Origin: Pelobacter propionicus DSM 2379
GTDB lineage: Bacteria > Desulfobacterota > Desulfuromonadia > Geobacterales > Pseudopelobacteraceae
DNA length: 64,000 nucleotides
Assembly (NCBI RefSeq): GCF_000015045.1
Contig: NC_008609.1
Span: 1,116,001-1,180,000 of the forward strand
Direction of reading: 5' to 3'
Part shown: piece by piece, positions 27,017 to 35,273 of the stretch
Position numbering within the stretch: the first letter of the stretch is position 1
Layout: each line of letters starts with the position of its first letter
Position numbers and translations under genes: made by a program
Notes under the pieces: model-generated
Databases searched by the model: none
Told to the model about the DNA's origin: nothing
Seen by the model: only the letters and a program-made list of their open reading frames with translations

Positions 27017-27589
27017 CTATCGTGATCCCATCAGCCGGTCCAGCAGAATTGCCGCTGCCGAACGGACGGAGAGATGATTGTAACTGCCTGCCCCAGAAAT
27101 GGGCTCCAGTATGAAATCAGCAGCCTGGAAGCACTCCTCGGTCAGGCCCCATCCGGTTCCCAGAAGCAGCAGGTGCGGGTTTTGCTGTTCATCCAGCCTT
27201 TGGCGAAGGCTTGTCCAGTCGATGCTGTTTGAACGCTGCGCCGCGCCGGTGATCACGGTGCGCACCGGCGCGTTGAAGCCTGTCTGATACTCGGCAACCG
27301 CCTGTTGCAGCGTCGCACAGATCCTGACGATGGAGAGGGCCTCCCGGCGGTCGGGGTTGTATGTCGCCCCCCATCCCTCCTGCCAGTGCCCGGTTATGCG
27401 CTCCGCCAGGCGGCGCTGCTCCAGAGAGGGGGTCACGATGTAGAACCTGCTCAGGCCGAATGTCCTGCTGGATCGGGCGATGTCGTGCAGGTCCAGATTG
27501 GTCAGCGCCGTGGTGACCAGTTCGCGCCTCTTGTTGTACACCGGGTGGTGCAACAGGGCTATAGCCAGATTAGCGGACGGCTGAGCCAT
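27017..27589 (-). CDS. SPOUT-like RNA methyltransferase (Methyltrn_RNA_4 type)
   Basis: This 190-residue protein lies between trmD and rplS. It begins [31 protein letters not shown]-like, and [14 protein letters not shown] near residue 150 and [23 protein letters not shown] at the end form the knotted SAM-binding region. The family is widespread in this operon position in Geobacter-like bacteria, but its RNA target is not known to me. The ATG at 27589 overlaps the end of trmD by 20 bases. Confidence 0.85.
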   Translation of the reverse strand: MAQPSANLAIALLHHPVYNKRRELVTTALTNLDLHDIARSSRTFGLSRFYIVTPSLEQRRLAERITGHWQEGWGATYNPDRREALSIVRICATLQQAVAEYQTGFNAPVRTVITGAAQRSNSIDWTSLRQRLDEQQNPHLLLLGTGWGLTEECFQAADFILEPISGAGSYNHLSVRSAAAILLDRLMGSR

Positions 27590-28316
27590 GTTCTTGTTCC
27601 AGTCCCTTAAGAAGCCTGCGGTCCTCGTCATTAAGCGCGACTTTGGCAAGCAGGTCTGGCCGCAATCTGGCAGTCTTCCCCAGGGATTGCGCGCGCCGCC
27701 ACTTCCTGATCAGCTCGTGATTTCCCGACAGCAGTATCTCCGGCACCGACAACCCCATGAACTCAGGCGGCCGCGTATACTGTGGATATTCCAGGAGACC
27801 GTCGCAGAACGAGTCGGTCGCAGCCGATTCGTCGCACCCCAGCGCGCCCGGAATCAGGCGCGTGACCGCGTCCACGATGGCCATGGCGGCGATTTCTCCG
27901 CCGGAGAGGACAAAGTCTCCCAGGGAGATGTCGTCTTCCACGTACAGGTCACGGATGCGTTCGTCAACCCCCTCGTAGCGTCCGCAGATGATAATCATTC
28001 CCTGACGCCGGCTTAGTTCCTGGGCAACCCCATGACTGAGGGGGCGCCCCTGGGGGGAGGTCATCACCACGGTGGATGCGGGGCGAAGAGTCTTCACGGC
28101 CTGGATGCAGGCGGAGAGCGGTTCAACCTTCATCACCATGCCGGCGCCCCCTCCGTAGGGAGCATCGTCCGTTACCTGGTGCCGATCCAGGGCATAGTCA
28201 CGGATGTTGTGCAGGCTGATGTCAATGAGCTGTTTTTCCCTGGCCCGCCTGATGATGCTCTCGTCGAAGGGGCCGCGGAACATGCCGGGAAAGAGGGTCA
28301 GTATGTCGAAAATCAT
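27570..28316 (-). CDS. trmD: tRNA (guanine-37-N1)-methyltransferase
   Basis: TrmD forms m1G37 in tRNA to prevent frameshifts. This 248-residue protein shows [11 protein letters not shown] at the start, the [14 protein letters not shown] loop, [14 protein letters not shown] and [12 protein letters not shown] near residue 132, the trefoil-knot SAM site. It overlaps rimM by four bases and the next gene by 20. Confidence 0.97.
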   Translation of the reverse strand: MIFDILTLFPGMFRGPFDESIIRRAREKQLIDISLHNIRDYALDRHQVTDDAPYGGGAGMVMKVEPLSACIQAVKTLRPASTVVMTSPQGRPLSHGVAQELSRRQGMIIICGRYEGVDERIRDLYVEDDISLGDFVLSGGEIAAMAIVDAVTRLIPGALGCDESAATDSFCDGLLEYPQYTRPPEFMGLSVPEILLSGNHELIRKWRRAQSLGKTARLRPDLLAKVALNDEDRRLLKGLEQEHGSAVR

Positions 28317-28834
28317 AGATCCAGCAGGCCTTCCAGCGGGGTGATCAGCATCCGGCCCATCTCCAGATCGACACTGTGGATCACATCGGCTATGGCCGGG
28401 ATCAAGTATTCGCGCCCAGCGCCCCTGACTACATAGATGTCGCTGCTGCCGGCTTTGAATATCTCCTCGAGAACGCCCAGCGCCATGCCTTCCACTGTCG
28501 CGACCTCGAGTCCTATCAGGTCACACCAGTAATACTCGTCTTCTTCCGGTTCGGGCAGCTGGTCCCGCCGCAGGCAGATCTCACTTCCCACCAGCGTCTG
28601 GGCCTGGTCAATATGGTCCACTCCCTTGAAGCCGATCAGGAACTTTCCCGGGCGGGGAAGGACAGGTTTTGGCTCGAACCGGTTCAGCGCTCCGTCACGG
28701 GATCTGAGGATGACGCTGTCACAGGTGCACAGGCTCTCCACGCTGCCCGAATAGGAGTGTAACTTCAGCATTCCCCTGATCCCGTGGGTAGCGACGAGCT
28801 TGCCCACGGGAATCAAGGATTCGGAATCAATCAT
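28313..28834 (-). CDS. rimM: 16S rRNA processing protein RimM
   Basis: RimM helps assemble the 30S head with S19. This 173-residue protein has [17 protein letters not shown] near residues 10-26 and the PRC-barrel segment [16 protein letters not shown] near residue 101, as in the family. It is directly next to the KH gene (no gap) and overlaps trmD (ATGA). Confidence 0.95.
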   Translation of the reverse strand: MIDSESLIPVGKLVATHGIRGMLKLHSYSGSVESLCTCDSVILRSRDGALNRFEPKPVLPRPGKFLIGFKGVDHIDQAQTLVGSEICLRRDQLPEPEEDEYYWCDLIGLEVATVEGMALGVLEEIFKAGSSDIYVVRGAGREYLIPAIADVIHSVDLEMGRMLITPLEGLLDL

Positions 28835-29065
28835 CTATTCAACGATCTTGAGGATAGCCTTCTTGTTATCCTTGGTGGAAACCGCGTTCAGTATGGTGCG
28901 GATGGCCTTGGCCGTGCGCCCTTCCTTGCCGATAATTCGCCCCATATCCTCTTTTGCAACCGTCAGCTTGATGACCAGCGTATCCTCTTCCATCTCTTCA
29001 GCAGCCTGGACCTGATTGGGGTCATCGACGAGTGACTTGGCAATGGTTTCAACAAGTGCTTTCAT
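28835..29065 (-). CDS. khpA: KH-domain RNA-binding protein KhpA
   Basis: This 76-residue protein is a single KH domain with the GxxG-type loop in GRIIGKEGRTAKAIRTILN near residues 43-61. KhpA binds RNA, often with KhpB. It lies between rpsP and rimM, its usual place. Confidence 0.95.
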   Translation of the reverse strand: MKALVETIAKSLVDDPNQVQAAEEMEEDTLVIKLTVAKEDMGRIIGKEGRTAKAIRTILNAVSTKDNKKAILKIVE

Positions 29066-29134
29066 GTCGGATTCCTCTGCTCATATAGAATATCCGGCGT
29101 ACCGGAGGTGGATGCAAGGATATGCCGGATCTGC

Positions 29135-29392
29135 TTAAGCCGTTGCCTTGTCCAGGATGCCGGCCTTCTTGAGCAGTTGCCGTACGGTATCGGTGGGCTG
29201 TGCGCCCTTGCTGAGCCATGCCAGGATCTTTTCCTCGTTCAGCTTGAACACAGCAGGGTTTTTGGTCGGGTCATAGGTGCCCATGTTTTCGATGAAGCGT
29301 CCATCCCTGCGGCTGCGCTCGTCGGCGACTACTACCTGGTAAAACGGTCTCTTCTTTGCGCCTGCGCGTGCAAGCCTGATCTTTGTTGCCAT
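29135..29392 (-). CDS. rpsP: 30S ribosomal protein S16
   Basis: This 85-residue protein starts [24 protein letters not shown]-like, and has [16 protein letters not shown], the standard S16 sequence. It follows ffh in the operon after a gap of 58 bases. Confidence 0.98.
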   Translation of the reverse strand: MATKIRLARAGAKKRPFYQVVVADERSRRDGRFIENMGTYDPTKNPAVFKLNEEKILAWLSKGAQPTDTVRQLLKKAGILDKATA

Positions 29393-29449
29393 GGTGAATC
29401 CTCCTATTTGATTCTCTGTTCGATTATTTAAAAAGTCTGCTCCGTTGTG

Positions 29450-30811
29450 TTAGCCAAAGGGAAGTCTTCCCTTTCCGAGTCCGCCCATCCCCTTGAGGAG
29501 CCCCTTGGGACCGAGCTTCTGCAACTGCTTGACCACCTTCTGCGCCTCGGTGAACCGTTTCAGCAGTTGGTTGACCTCCGGGACGCTGGTGCCGCTCCCC
29601 TTGGCGATGCGCAGACGGCGGCTGCCGTTGATTATGCTGTGGTTTGCCCGCTCACCCGGTGTCATGGAGCGAATGATGGCCTCGATGCGGTTGATCTCTT
29701 TGTCGCTGGGCTGGGCGCCCTGCATCTGCTTCATCATCTTGCCCATGCCCGGAATCATGCCCATGATAGACTCCAGGGAACCCATCTTGCGTATCTGCTG
29801 GAGCTGGGCGAGGAAGTCCTCCAGGTCGAACTGGTTTTTCTTCAGCTTCTGTTTGAGCCGTTCGGCATCCTTCTCGTCAAAGACCGACTGGGCCTTCTCC
29901 ACCAGGGTCAGGACGTCGCCCATTCCCAGGATGCGCGACACGAGGCGGTCGGCGTGGAACACCTCCAGGGCGTCCAGCTTCTCGCCCATGCCCACGAATT
30001 TGACCGGTTTTCCCGTAACCGCCTTGATGGAGAGCGCCGCTCCCCCCTTGGCGTCGCCGTCCATCTTGGTCAGGATGACGCCGGTGATGCCGAGACGATC
30101 GTTGAAGCCGGCAGCCACATTGACCGCTTCCTGCCCGGTCATGGCGTCGGCCACGAAGAGGATCTCTGCGGGGCGTATGGTTTCGTTGATCTCCGCCAGT
30201 TCACCCATCAGGAAATCGTCGATCTGATGGCGTCCGGCGGTATCCAGGATGACGGTGTCGAAGCCGTTCAGTTCGGCGAACTTCATGGCAGCGCTGCAGA
30301 TGTCCACCGGCTTCTGGTCGGCCGAAGAGTCGAATACCGCGACCCCCAGTTGCTTGCCGACGATCTTGAGCTGGTCAATTGCAGCGGGGCGGTAGACGTC
30401 GGCCGGAACCAGCAACGGCCTGCGCTTCCTGCCCCGCAGATGCAGGGCAAGTTTCCCGCAGGTGGTGGTCTTACCGGCCCCCTGCAGGCCGACCATCATC
30501 AGGGAAACCGGCGGCTTTGCCGCCAGGTTGATGCTGTTGTCCTCGTGTCCGCCCATGATCGCCACCAGTTCATCGTTGACGATCTTGACCACCTGTTGGC
30601 CAGGTGAGAGGCTCTGCAGCACCTCGGTGCCGACGGCCTTGGCGCGGACGCTCTCGACGAAATCCTTGACGACCTTGAAGTTGACGTCCGCCTCAAGCAG
30701 CGCCAAGCGCACTTCGCGCAGCGCTTCCTTGATATTGTCCTCGGTCATCACTCCCTGGCCGCGGAGCTTTTTGAATACCGATTCGAGTTTTTCTGAGAGG
30801 CTGTCGAACAT
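29450..30811 (-). CDS. ffh: Signal recognition particle protein Ffh
   Basis: Ffh binds signal sequences and 4.5S RNA. This 453-residue GTPase has an N domain, G1 GLQGAGKTTTCGKLA near residues 107-121, DTAGRH, TKMDGDAKGG, and the Met-rich M domain (GMIPGMGKMMKQMQGA) near residues 370-385. The start at 30811 begins the conserved MFDSLSEKLESVF; the open frame extends 25 codons further up without conservation. It is the first gene of the operon. Confidence 0.97.
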   Translation of the reverse strand: MFDSLSEKLESVFKKLRGQGVMTEDNIKEALREVRLALLEADVNFKVVKDFVESVRAKAVGTEVLQSLSPGQQVVKIVNDELVAIMGGHEDNSINLAAKPPVSLMMVGLQGAGKTTTCGKLALHLRGRKRRPLLVPADVYRPAAIDQLKIVGKQLGVAVFDSSADQKPVDICSAAMKFAELNGFDTVILDTAGRHQIDDFLMGELAEINETIRPAEILFVADAMTGQEAVNVAAGFNDRLGITGVILTKMDGDAKGGAALSIKAVTGKPVKFVGMGEKLDALEVFHADRLVSRILGMGDVLTLVEKAQSVFDEKDAERLKQKLKKNQFDLEDFLAQLQQIRKMGSLESIMGMIPGMGKMMKQMQGAQPSDKEINRIEAIIRSMTPGERANHSIINGSRRLRIAKGSGTSVPEVNQLLKRFTEAQKVVKQLQKLGPKGLLKGMGGLGKGRLPFG

Positions 30812-30856
30812 GGCGTTTGTCGGATTCCTGATGCACGAAGGATAATAAAGGGGCTT

Positions 30857-30886
30857 ACTATAGAGTACGTTTCCGGAAACTGTCAA
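30857..30886 (-). promoter_or_regulatory. Sigma-70 promoter for the ffh operon
   Basis: On the minus strand TTGACA and TATAGT are separated by 18 bases, about 50 bases before the ffh start. The spacer contains a palindrome GTTTCCGGAAAC, which might be an operator. Confidence 0.78.
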
Positions 30887-30982
30887 GAAATAATTGGTTT
30901 CCGCGCTCCTGTCGCCCGCTGTGCCGGGATTTGTCGAGGGGTGCGACTGTGGCCCTTTCCGGCAGGGGCAGTGGGAATGACG

Positions 30983-31291
30983 TCACGGCGTCCCGTGGGA
31001 CGCTGCGCCGTCCTCGGTAAGATTCCAGATGGTGACGAACCGCTCCTCCTCACGGCGGGAGATGAATTCAGGCAGTAAATTCTCCCGTTCCAGTGCGGCC
31101 ATGATGTCGGCCCGCTCCTCCTCGGTGAAGCGGATTGCCAGTCCGCAATCAGTCTGTAATTGACGCGGTGCCGGAATGAGCAGGATCGCTAGCCCTAGCG
31201 CCTTCAGCCTGCTCTCGGCTTTCATCACCCGGTGGGCCGAGTTGAACACAGCCAGCAGGTGTCCTTCCTGAAGCATCAGTCGGTTGTTCAT
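30983..31291 (-). CDS. DUF3343-like small protein
   Basis: This 102-residue protein shows the DUF3343 pattern: LLAVFNSAHRVMKAESRLKALGL (near residues 12-34), then LIPAPRQLQTDCGLAIRFTEEERADI with one Cys. Members are thought to carry Se or S or to act as small redox proteins; this is family inference, not shown here. The gene is alone on the minus strand between the ffh operon and the dciA unit. Confidence 0.8.
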   Translation of the reverse strand: MNNRLMLQEGHLLAVFNSAHRVMKAESRLKALGLAILLIPAPRQLQTDCGLAIRFTEEERADIMAALERENLLPEFISRREEERFVTIWNLTEDGAASHGTP

Positions 31292-31365
31292 GGCGATTCA
31301 TGACCCGTTGCATTGGATTGACAAAGCGTAGACGACTCCCTACTATGCACGAAAGGAGCGGCTAC

Positions 31366-31620
31366 ATGCAAGCATCAATCCCTGTCAGGAACGGTCTCGT
31401 CCTTCTGGCGTTTATTGCCAGTGTCCCCTGCGGCTACATCCGGCAGTATTACAGAAAGTATTCCTTCATGTGGTTCCTGCTGATCCACCTTCCGATCCCC
31501 TTCATCGTTTTGATGCGTTTTGCGGCCGGGGTTGATTGGCATCTGATCCCGTATACGTTGGGTGGGTCCCTGGTGGGTCAGGTGGTTGGGGGGGGCGTCA
31601 AGCCCTGGAGGAAACGGTGA
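31366..31620 (+). CDS. Small membrane protein of unknown function
   Basis: This 84-residue protein has two hydrophobic stretches, NGLVLLAFIASVPCGYI and FMWFLLIHLPIPFIVLMRF, then a glycine-rich segment GGSLVGQVVGGG and a basic end. It is probably an inner-membrane protein. The start at 31366 has AAAGGAG upstream; an in-frame ATG at 31345 is possible. It overlaps dciA as GTGA, so they are coupled. Confidence 0.7.
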   Translation: MQASIPVRNGLVLLAFIASVPCGYIRQYYRKYSFMWFLLIHLPIPFIVLMRFAAGVDWHLIPYTLGGSLVGQVVGGGVKPWRKR

Positions 31621-32105
31621 AGAGGAAGCGGCCGCGCATGGCCTTTCCCCGGCCGATGGCGGATCTTCTCCAGGAGGGGGTTGCCATTGCCGGGCTGGCC
31701 GGGAGGTTGCGGGATGTGGAAATCTGGCGGCACTGGCCCGAGGTGGTCGGCCCCGTGGTGGCCAGCAGGTCCCAGCCGCTGCGCATCATCAATGGCACCC
31801 TCACCGTGGTGGTTTCCAGCGGGCCGTGGATGCAGGAATTGAGCTTCCTCAAGGGAGTGATGAAGGAAAAACTGAATGAACGCCTGGGGGCGGAGGTGGT
31901 CAGGGAGATCGTCCTCAGGTCCGGCAAGGTTGCTGTCGCCGAGCCCGCCCCGGTTGAGGAACCGCCCCGCAGGAAGCCGCTTACGCCTCAGGAGGAAGAG
32001 TTCATCGCCAAGCAGTCCACCGCGATAGAGGATCCCGAAACCAGGGAGGCGTTTGCCGCCCTGATGAGGGCCAGTTTTGAGAGCGGTACGGAAAAGCGGC
32101 AGTGA
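31617..32105 (+). CDS. dciA: DUF721 / DciA-like protein
   Basis: This 162-residue protein has the DUF721 core: LRDVEIWRHWPEVVGPVVASRSQPLRII (near residues 32-59), GTLTVVVSSGPWMQELSFLK and LNERLGAEVVREIVLR. DciA loads the replicative helicase in bacteria without DnaC. The start is a GTG overlapping the previous stop, with GGAGG upstream. Orthology within DUF721 is inferred from length and motif. Confidence 0.85.
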   Translation: MKRKRPRMAFPRPMADLLQEGVAIAGLAGRLRDVEIWRHWPEVVGPVVASRSQPLRIINGTLTVVVSSGPWMQELSFLKGVMKEKLNERLGAEVVREIVLRSGKVAVAEPAPVEEPPRRKPLTPQEEEFIAKQSTAIEDPETREAFAALMRASFESGTEKRQ

Positions 32106-32138
32106 TCTGCCCATACATCACAAAAAACAGGAGAACAC

Positions 32139-32573
32139 ATGAGCAGCAGTGAAATGATCTTTAACCTGTGGGCCATTCACGAACCGAACGACAAGGTCGT
32201 CTACGGCCTTGCCGGAAGGGCTTACTATGCATGCGGCACGGATGAGGAGAAGATGGCCCTGTTGAAGCAGCTTGCCGTCAGCGATTTCGTGCTGGCCATG
32301 CGTATGCCGGTGCCCGAGCGCTTCAGCATGGAGTCCGACGGAGAAACATTGACCGGGCTCTGCAGGGTGACCGAGCTCTATAACCCCGAGACGACCCTCT
32401 TTCAGGAGATGTTCCAGGAGCTTGCCGGCGAGATCGCCTACCGCTACCGGGAGGATTCCGGCCAGGAAACGGAAGTTCCCGATGTCCTTAAGGTCCCCCA
32501 GAACCCCCTGTTCCTCATTACCGCGCTGGTGGAGGACAAGAACGGTTTTATCAGGGCGGTTGCCGGGGATTAG
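32139..32573 (+). CDS. Unknown conserved-looking protein
   Basis: This 144-residue protein has no signal peptide or membrane segment. It begins MSSSEMIFNLWAIHE and has balanced, acidic composition, with FQEMFQELAGEIAYRY near residue 86. A good ribosome binding site (CAGGAG) is upstream. It follows dciA by 33 bases and may be cotranscribed. I do not recognise it. Confidence 0.65.
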   Translation: MSSSEMIFNLWAIHEPNDKVVYGLAGRAYYACGTDEEKMALLKQLAVSDFVLAMRMPVPERFSMESDGETLTGLCRVTELYNPETTLFQEMFQELAGEIAYRYREDSGQETEVPDVLKVPQNPLFLITALVEDKNGFIRAVAGD

Positions 32574-32606
32574 GGCGCTGTTCGCCTTGTCACGATGCGC
32601 CTGCGT

Positions 32607-32643
32607 ACAAAAAGGGGGTTACGGTGAGAATCGTAACCCCCTT
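32607..32643 (-). terminator. Terminator hairpin next to a tRNA-3'-end-like remnant
   Basis: The arms GGGGGTTACG and CGTAACCCCC pair perfectly, with a run of five T on the minus strand. Just upstream on that strand, 32652-32660 reads like the 3' end of a tRNA (GCGCGCCA). The sequence and spacing closely match the terminator after the intact tRNA-Arg at 59.8 kb. See findings. Confidence 0.75.
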
Positions 32644-32814
32644 GGATTTACTGGCGCGCTCAAAGTGAAGAAGTCGGGTGCAGGGATGCACACTTTTTTC
32701 CTGCAGTGGTTTTCTGCCAAAAACACGCGCCTTTTCGAATAACAATTTGATTAGAGTCCGCGCTGGGTTGTCGTGACCGATGAACAGAACCGGCATTCGC
32801 TGTACTAAAGTCAT
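32644..32814 (-). pseudogene. Truncated extradiol dioxygenase (YgiD/DODA-like) gene start
   Basis: The first 17 residues, MTLVQRMPVLFIGHDNP, match the conserved N-terminus of the YgiD/4,5-DOPA-dioxygenase family (MPVLFIGHGSP-type, with a metal His). An AGAGGTGA ribosome binding site is in place. After this the frame continues for about 57 unrelated residues and stops at 32590, far short of the usual 260. It therefore seems a cut-off gene. It follows the membrane protein gene on the same strand, so the FMN reductase, membrane protein and dioxygenase were probably once an operon. Confidence 0.65.
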
Positions 32815-32833
32815 GATGATTCACCTCTGTCGA

Positions 32834-33277
32834 TTATTCTATGAGCCCCCTGCTTCGTGCAGCGATAGAGGGAGAAACAGCGATAACCGCCATCACCAGC
32901 AACCAGAGGTTTCCTGTCAGGATGTTATATGCCTGGAATAGTTCACCCCATGATTTGTGGGCAACCAATCTTCCGAACAGGAACCCGAATAGAACTGTCA
33001 TTACAAACCAGCCTAATCCGATCATCCGATACTGAACAACTTTGAGAGTCCCGAGCCACGGAAGCGCAAGGTAGGTAAGGAGGAAAAAGAGCGATGCGCA
33101 GGAAATCCCCGAGAGGGGTAGGGCGAAACGGTGGCCGATCATGGGAACAAGAATCCTTTCACGAATCAGTCCGTTCAGTATGGCTATGGGGATGAATGAA
33201 ACCCAGATTGCAAAAGCCTTGAGAAAGATAGCATCACCTCTTCTTATGTTCATCGGAGAGTGTTGGTCATGAAACAA
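32834..33277 (-). CDS. Small integral membrane protein of unknown function
   Basis: This protein of up to 147 residues has four hydrophobic segments (ending near residues 38, 72, 100 and 135) and no recognised motif. The start at 33277 is three bases after the FMN reductase stop; the internal ATG at 33253 is an alternative. It is on the same strand as the reductase and the dioxygenase remnant, so it was probably cotranscribed. Confidence 0.65.
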   Translation of the reverse strand: MFHDQHSPMNIRRGDAIFLKAFAIWVSFIPIAILNGLIRERILVPMIGHRFALPLSGISCASLFFLLTYLALPWLGTLKVVQYRMIGLGWFVMTVLFGFLFGRLVAHKSWGELFQAYNILTGNLWLLVMAVIAVSPSIAARSRGLIE

Positions 33278-33280
33278 GGA

Positions 33281-33934
33281 TTACGGCCTCGCTGAACGTG
33301 CCAATCTGGCCCCCAGCTCGGAAGCTTTTCGACAATCTTCCGGAAATACGTTGATGCGGCGCTGCCTGCGCTCTTCAGGATTGAAGTAATTGAACACGAC
33401 CTTGTCGTAATCCTCGAACTGGAGCGTTTCAAAGGAACAGAGCGTTTCGCCCTGTCCGAATATCCTGGTCAGGTAGTTTTCGTTCATCCCCAAATGCACA
33501 GGATAGTTGTATTCCTTCATTATCTCTTCCGAGACATTCATGGTGTAGATGAAAGCCGTCGGAACCTTTCGCTCAAAAATTGTACTCGGTGGCCTGGTGT
33601 ACGCCAGATACTGGAAAAGCAACCGCTCCATGAATGATCGCATCTCCCCTGTCACCGTGCCGAAGTAAATCGGTGAACCCAGGATAAACGCGTCTGCATG
33701 TGCCAGTTTCTCAAGCACAGGGGTAAGTCCGTCCTTCATCGCGCATTTGCCGTAACTTTTTCCTCCCTTCAGCTTGCAGGCAAAGCAGCTGATGCACCCC
33801 TTGTAGCTGAGATCGTAGAGATGGATGAGTTCCGTTTCCGCCCCCTGGGACGCGGCTCCTGACAGGGCATGTTCGAGCAACAGTGCCGTATTCCAGTTTT
33901 TTCTCGGGCTGCCGTTGATTGCATATACTTTCAT
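33281..33934 (-). CDS. NADPH-dependent FMN reductase / flavodoxin-fold protein
   Basis: This 217-residue protein begins MKVYAINGSPRKNWNTALLL, the FMN phosphate loop GSPRxxxNT of the iron-sulfur flavoprotein/FMN reductase family. CISCFACKLKGGKSYGKC near residues 50-67 holds three Cys, as in iron-sulfur flavoproteins, so a cluster is possible. GSPIYFGTVTGEMRSFMERL near residue 90 contacts FMN. The ATG at 33934 starts the domain. Confidence 0.85.
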   Translation of the reverse strand: MKVYAINGSPRKNWNTALLLEHALSGAASQGAETELIHLYDLSYKGCISCFACKLKGGKSYGKCAMKDGLTPVLEKLAHADAFILGSPIYFGTVTGEMRSFMERLLFQYLAYTRPPSTIFERKVPTAFIYTMNVSEEIMKEYNYPVHLGMNENYLTRIFGQGETLCSFETLQFEDYDKVVFNYFNPEERRQRRINVFPEDCRKASELGARLARSARP

Positions 33935-34193
33935 GTGAAGCCTCCATAAGCAGTGAAAATCAAGACTGTGAAGTGCTGTCGGCAAACCTGAAGCATGAGG
34001 TTTCTATTTTGTGGCTACAGGGTACTGACCAATTCGAGCATGCTCTTATCCGGCCATAACCATTTACCTCTGGCTGTTAGGGGTCTCTTGTTCAACCGGC
34101 GTGCAGCTAAAATGGCATCAACTTCGAGGATACAATAGTGTGGGTCTCTGACAACACATCGCACACCACCGGCGCCTCCCTGATGAGGTGGTT
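33935..34193. other. Intergenic stretch without a supported gene
   Basis: About 260 bases. An open frame of 60 codons (34015-34197, minus) overlaps the end of the Old Yellow Enzyme gene and has no ribosome binding site. It might be a remnant, but I recognise nothing in it. Confidence 0.4.
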
Positions 34194-35258
34194 TCAAATA
34201 GCATGAGGTAACGTCGTGTAATCAATGTAGCCCTTGGCACCGCCGACGTAAAACGTCTTGTCATCCCAGGCGTTCAAAGGGGCATTCGCGGCGAACCGGG
34301 CAACCAGGTCGGGATTGGCGATGAACGCCTTGCCGAAAGCAACGGCATCGGCAACTCCATCCGCCAGTGCCTGCTCGGCTGTTTCGCGGGTGAAGCTCTC
34401 GTTGGCGATATATGCACCTCCGAATGCTTCCCGTATGAGGGGACCAATGCTGTCTTCGAGGCGTGCCTCGCGGGCGCAGATGAAAGCAAGACCACGTTTA
34501 CCGAGCTCGCGCGCCACATACGTGAAGGTGGCAAGACGGTCGGAATCACCCATGTCATGAAAGTCCGCTCGCGGAGCGAGATGCATGCCTACCCGCCCAG
34601 CTCCCCAGACCTCAACGACGGCATCGGTAACCTCAAGCATCAGGCGCGCCCGGTTCTCCCGTGAGCCACCGTATGCATCCGTTCGCCTATTCGTACTATC
34701 CTGCAGGAACTGGTCTAGCAGATAGCCGTTAGCTCCGTGGATCTCCACACCGTCAAAACAGGCGGTTTTTGCATTGATCGCACCATTGCGGTAGGCGGCA
34801 ATGATTTGCGGTATTTTGTGCAGTTCCAGCGCATGCGGCACTGGATATGGTCGTTTTGGACGTAGAAGACTAACATGCCCCTTGGCCGCAATGGCACTGG
34901 CCGAGACTGGTGGCTTGCCGCCCAGGAAGCTGGGATCGGAAATCCGCCCCACATGCCAAAGCTGAAGGAAGATGCGTCCCCCAGCATCATGAACGGCCTT
35001 GGTAACAGACTTCCATCCCTCGACTTGTTCGTGCGACCAGATGCCCGGAGTTGCTTCATAACCCACACCCATGCGGTCAACCACAGTGGCCTCAGAAATA
35101 ATTAAACCAGCGGTGGCACGCTGGGAGTAATACTCCGCCATCATTGGCAGGGGAACACGAGTGTCGGCAGAGGCACGTGCTCGCGTCATGGGCGCCATGA
35201 TAATTCGGTTGGGCAGGCGCAGAGCGCCAACTGTAATGGGATCGAATAATGTTGGCAT
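34194..35258 (-). CDS. Old Yellow Enzyme family alkene reductase (NemA-like)
   Basis: This 354-residue flavoenzyme reduces activated C=C bonds or nitro groups with NAD(P)H. It shows NRIIMAPMTRARA near residue 17, LQLWHVGRISDPSF near residue 98, and the active site HGANGYL, with His174, Asn177 and Tyr179, followed by QDSTNRRTDAYGGS. The ATG at 35258 has GAGGAGG seven bases upstream. An IS1182-like copy starts only about 11 bases before that ribosome binding site region, so the native promoter has been separated and expression may come from the IS or be lost. Confidence 0.92.
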   Translation of the reverse strand: MPTLFDPITVGALRLPNRIIMAPMTRARASADTRVPLPMMAEYYSQRATAGLIISEATVVDRMGVGYEATPGIWSHEQVEGWKSVTKAVHDAGGRIFLQLWHVGRISDPSFLGGKPPVSASAIAAKGHVSLLRPKRPYPVPHALELHKIPQIIAAYRNGAINAKTACFDGVEIHGANGYLLDQFLQDSTNRRTDAYGGSRENRARLMLEVTDAVVEVWGAGRVGMHLAPRADFHDMGDSDRLATFTYVARELGKRGLAFICAREARLEDSIGPLIREAFGGAYIANESFTRETAEQALADGVADAVAFGKAFIANPDLVARFAANAPLNAWDDKTFYVGGAKGYIDYTTLPHAI

Positions 35259-35273
35259 AAGGACCTCCTCTAG

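Noticed and set aside
34015-34197. 60-codon open frame before the Old Yellow Enzyme end
   Set aside because: It overlaps the reductase end, has no ribosome binding site and no recognisable family.
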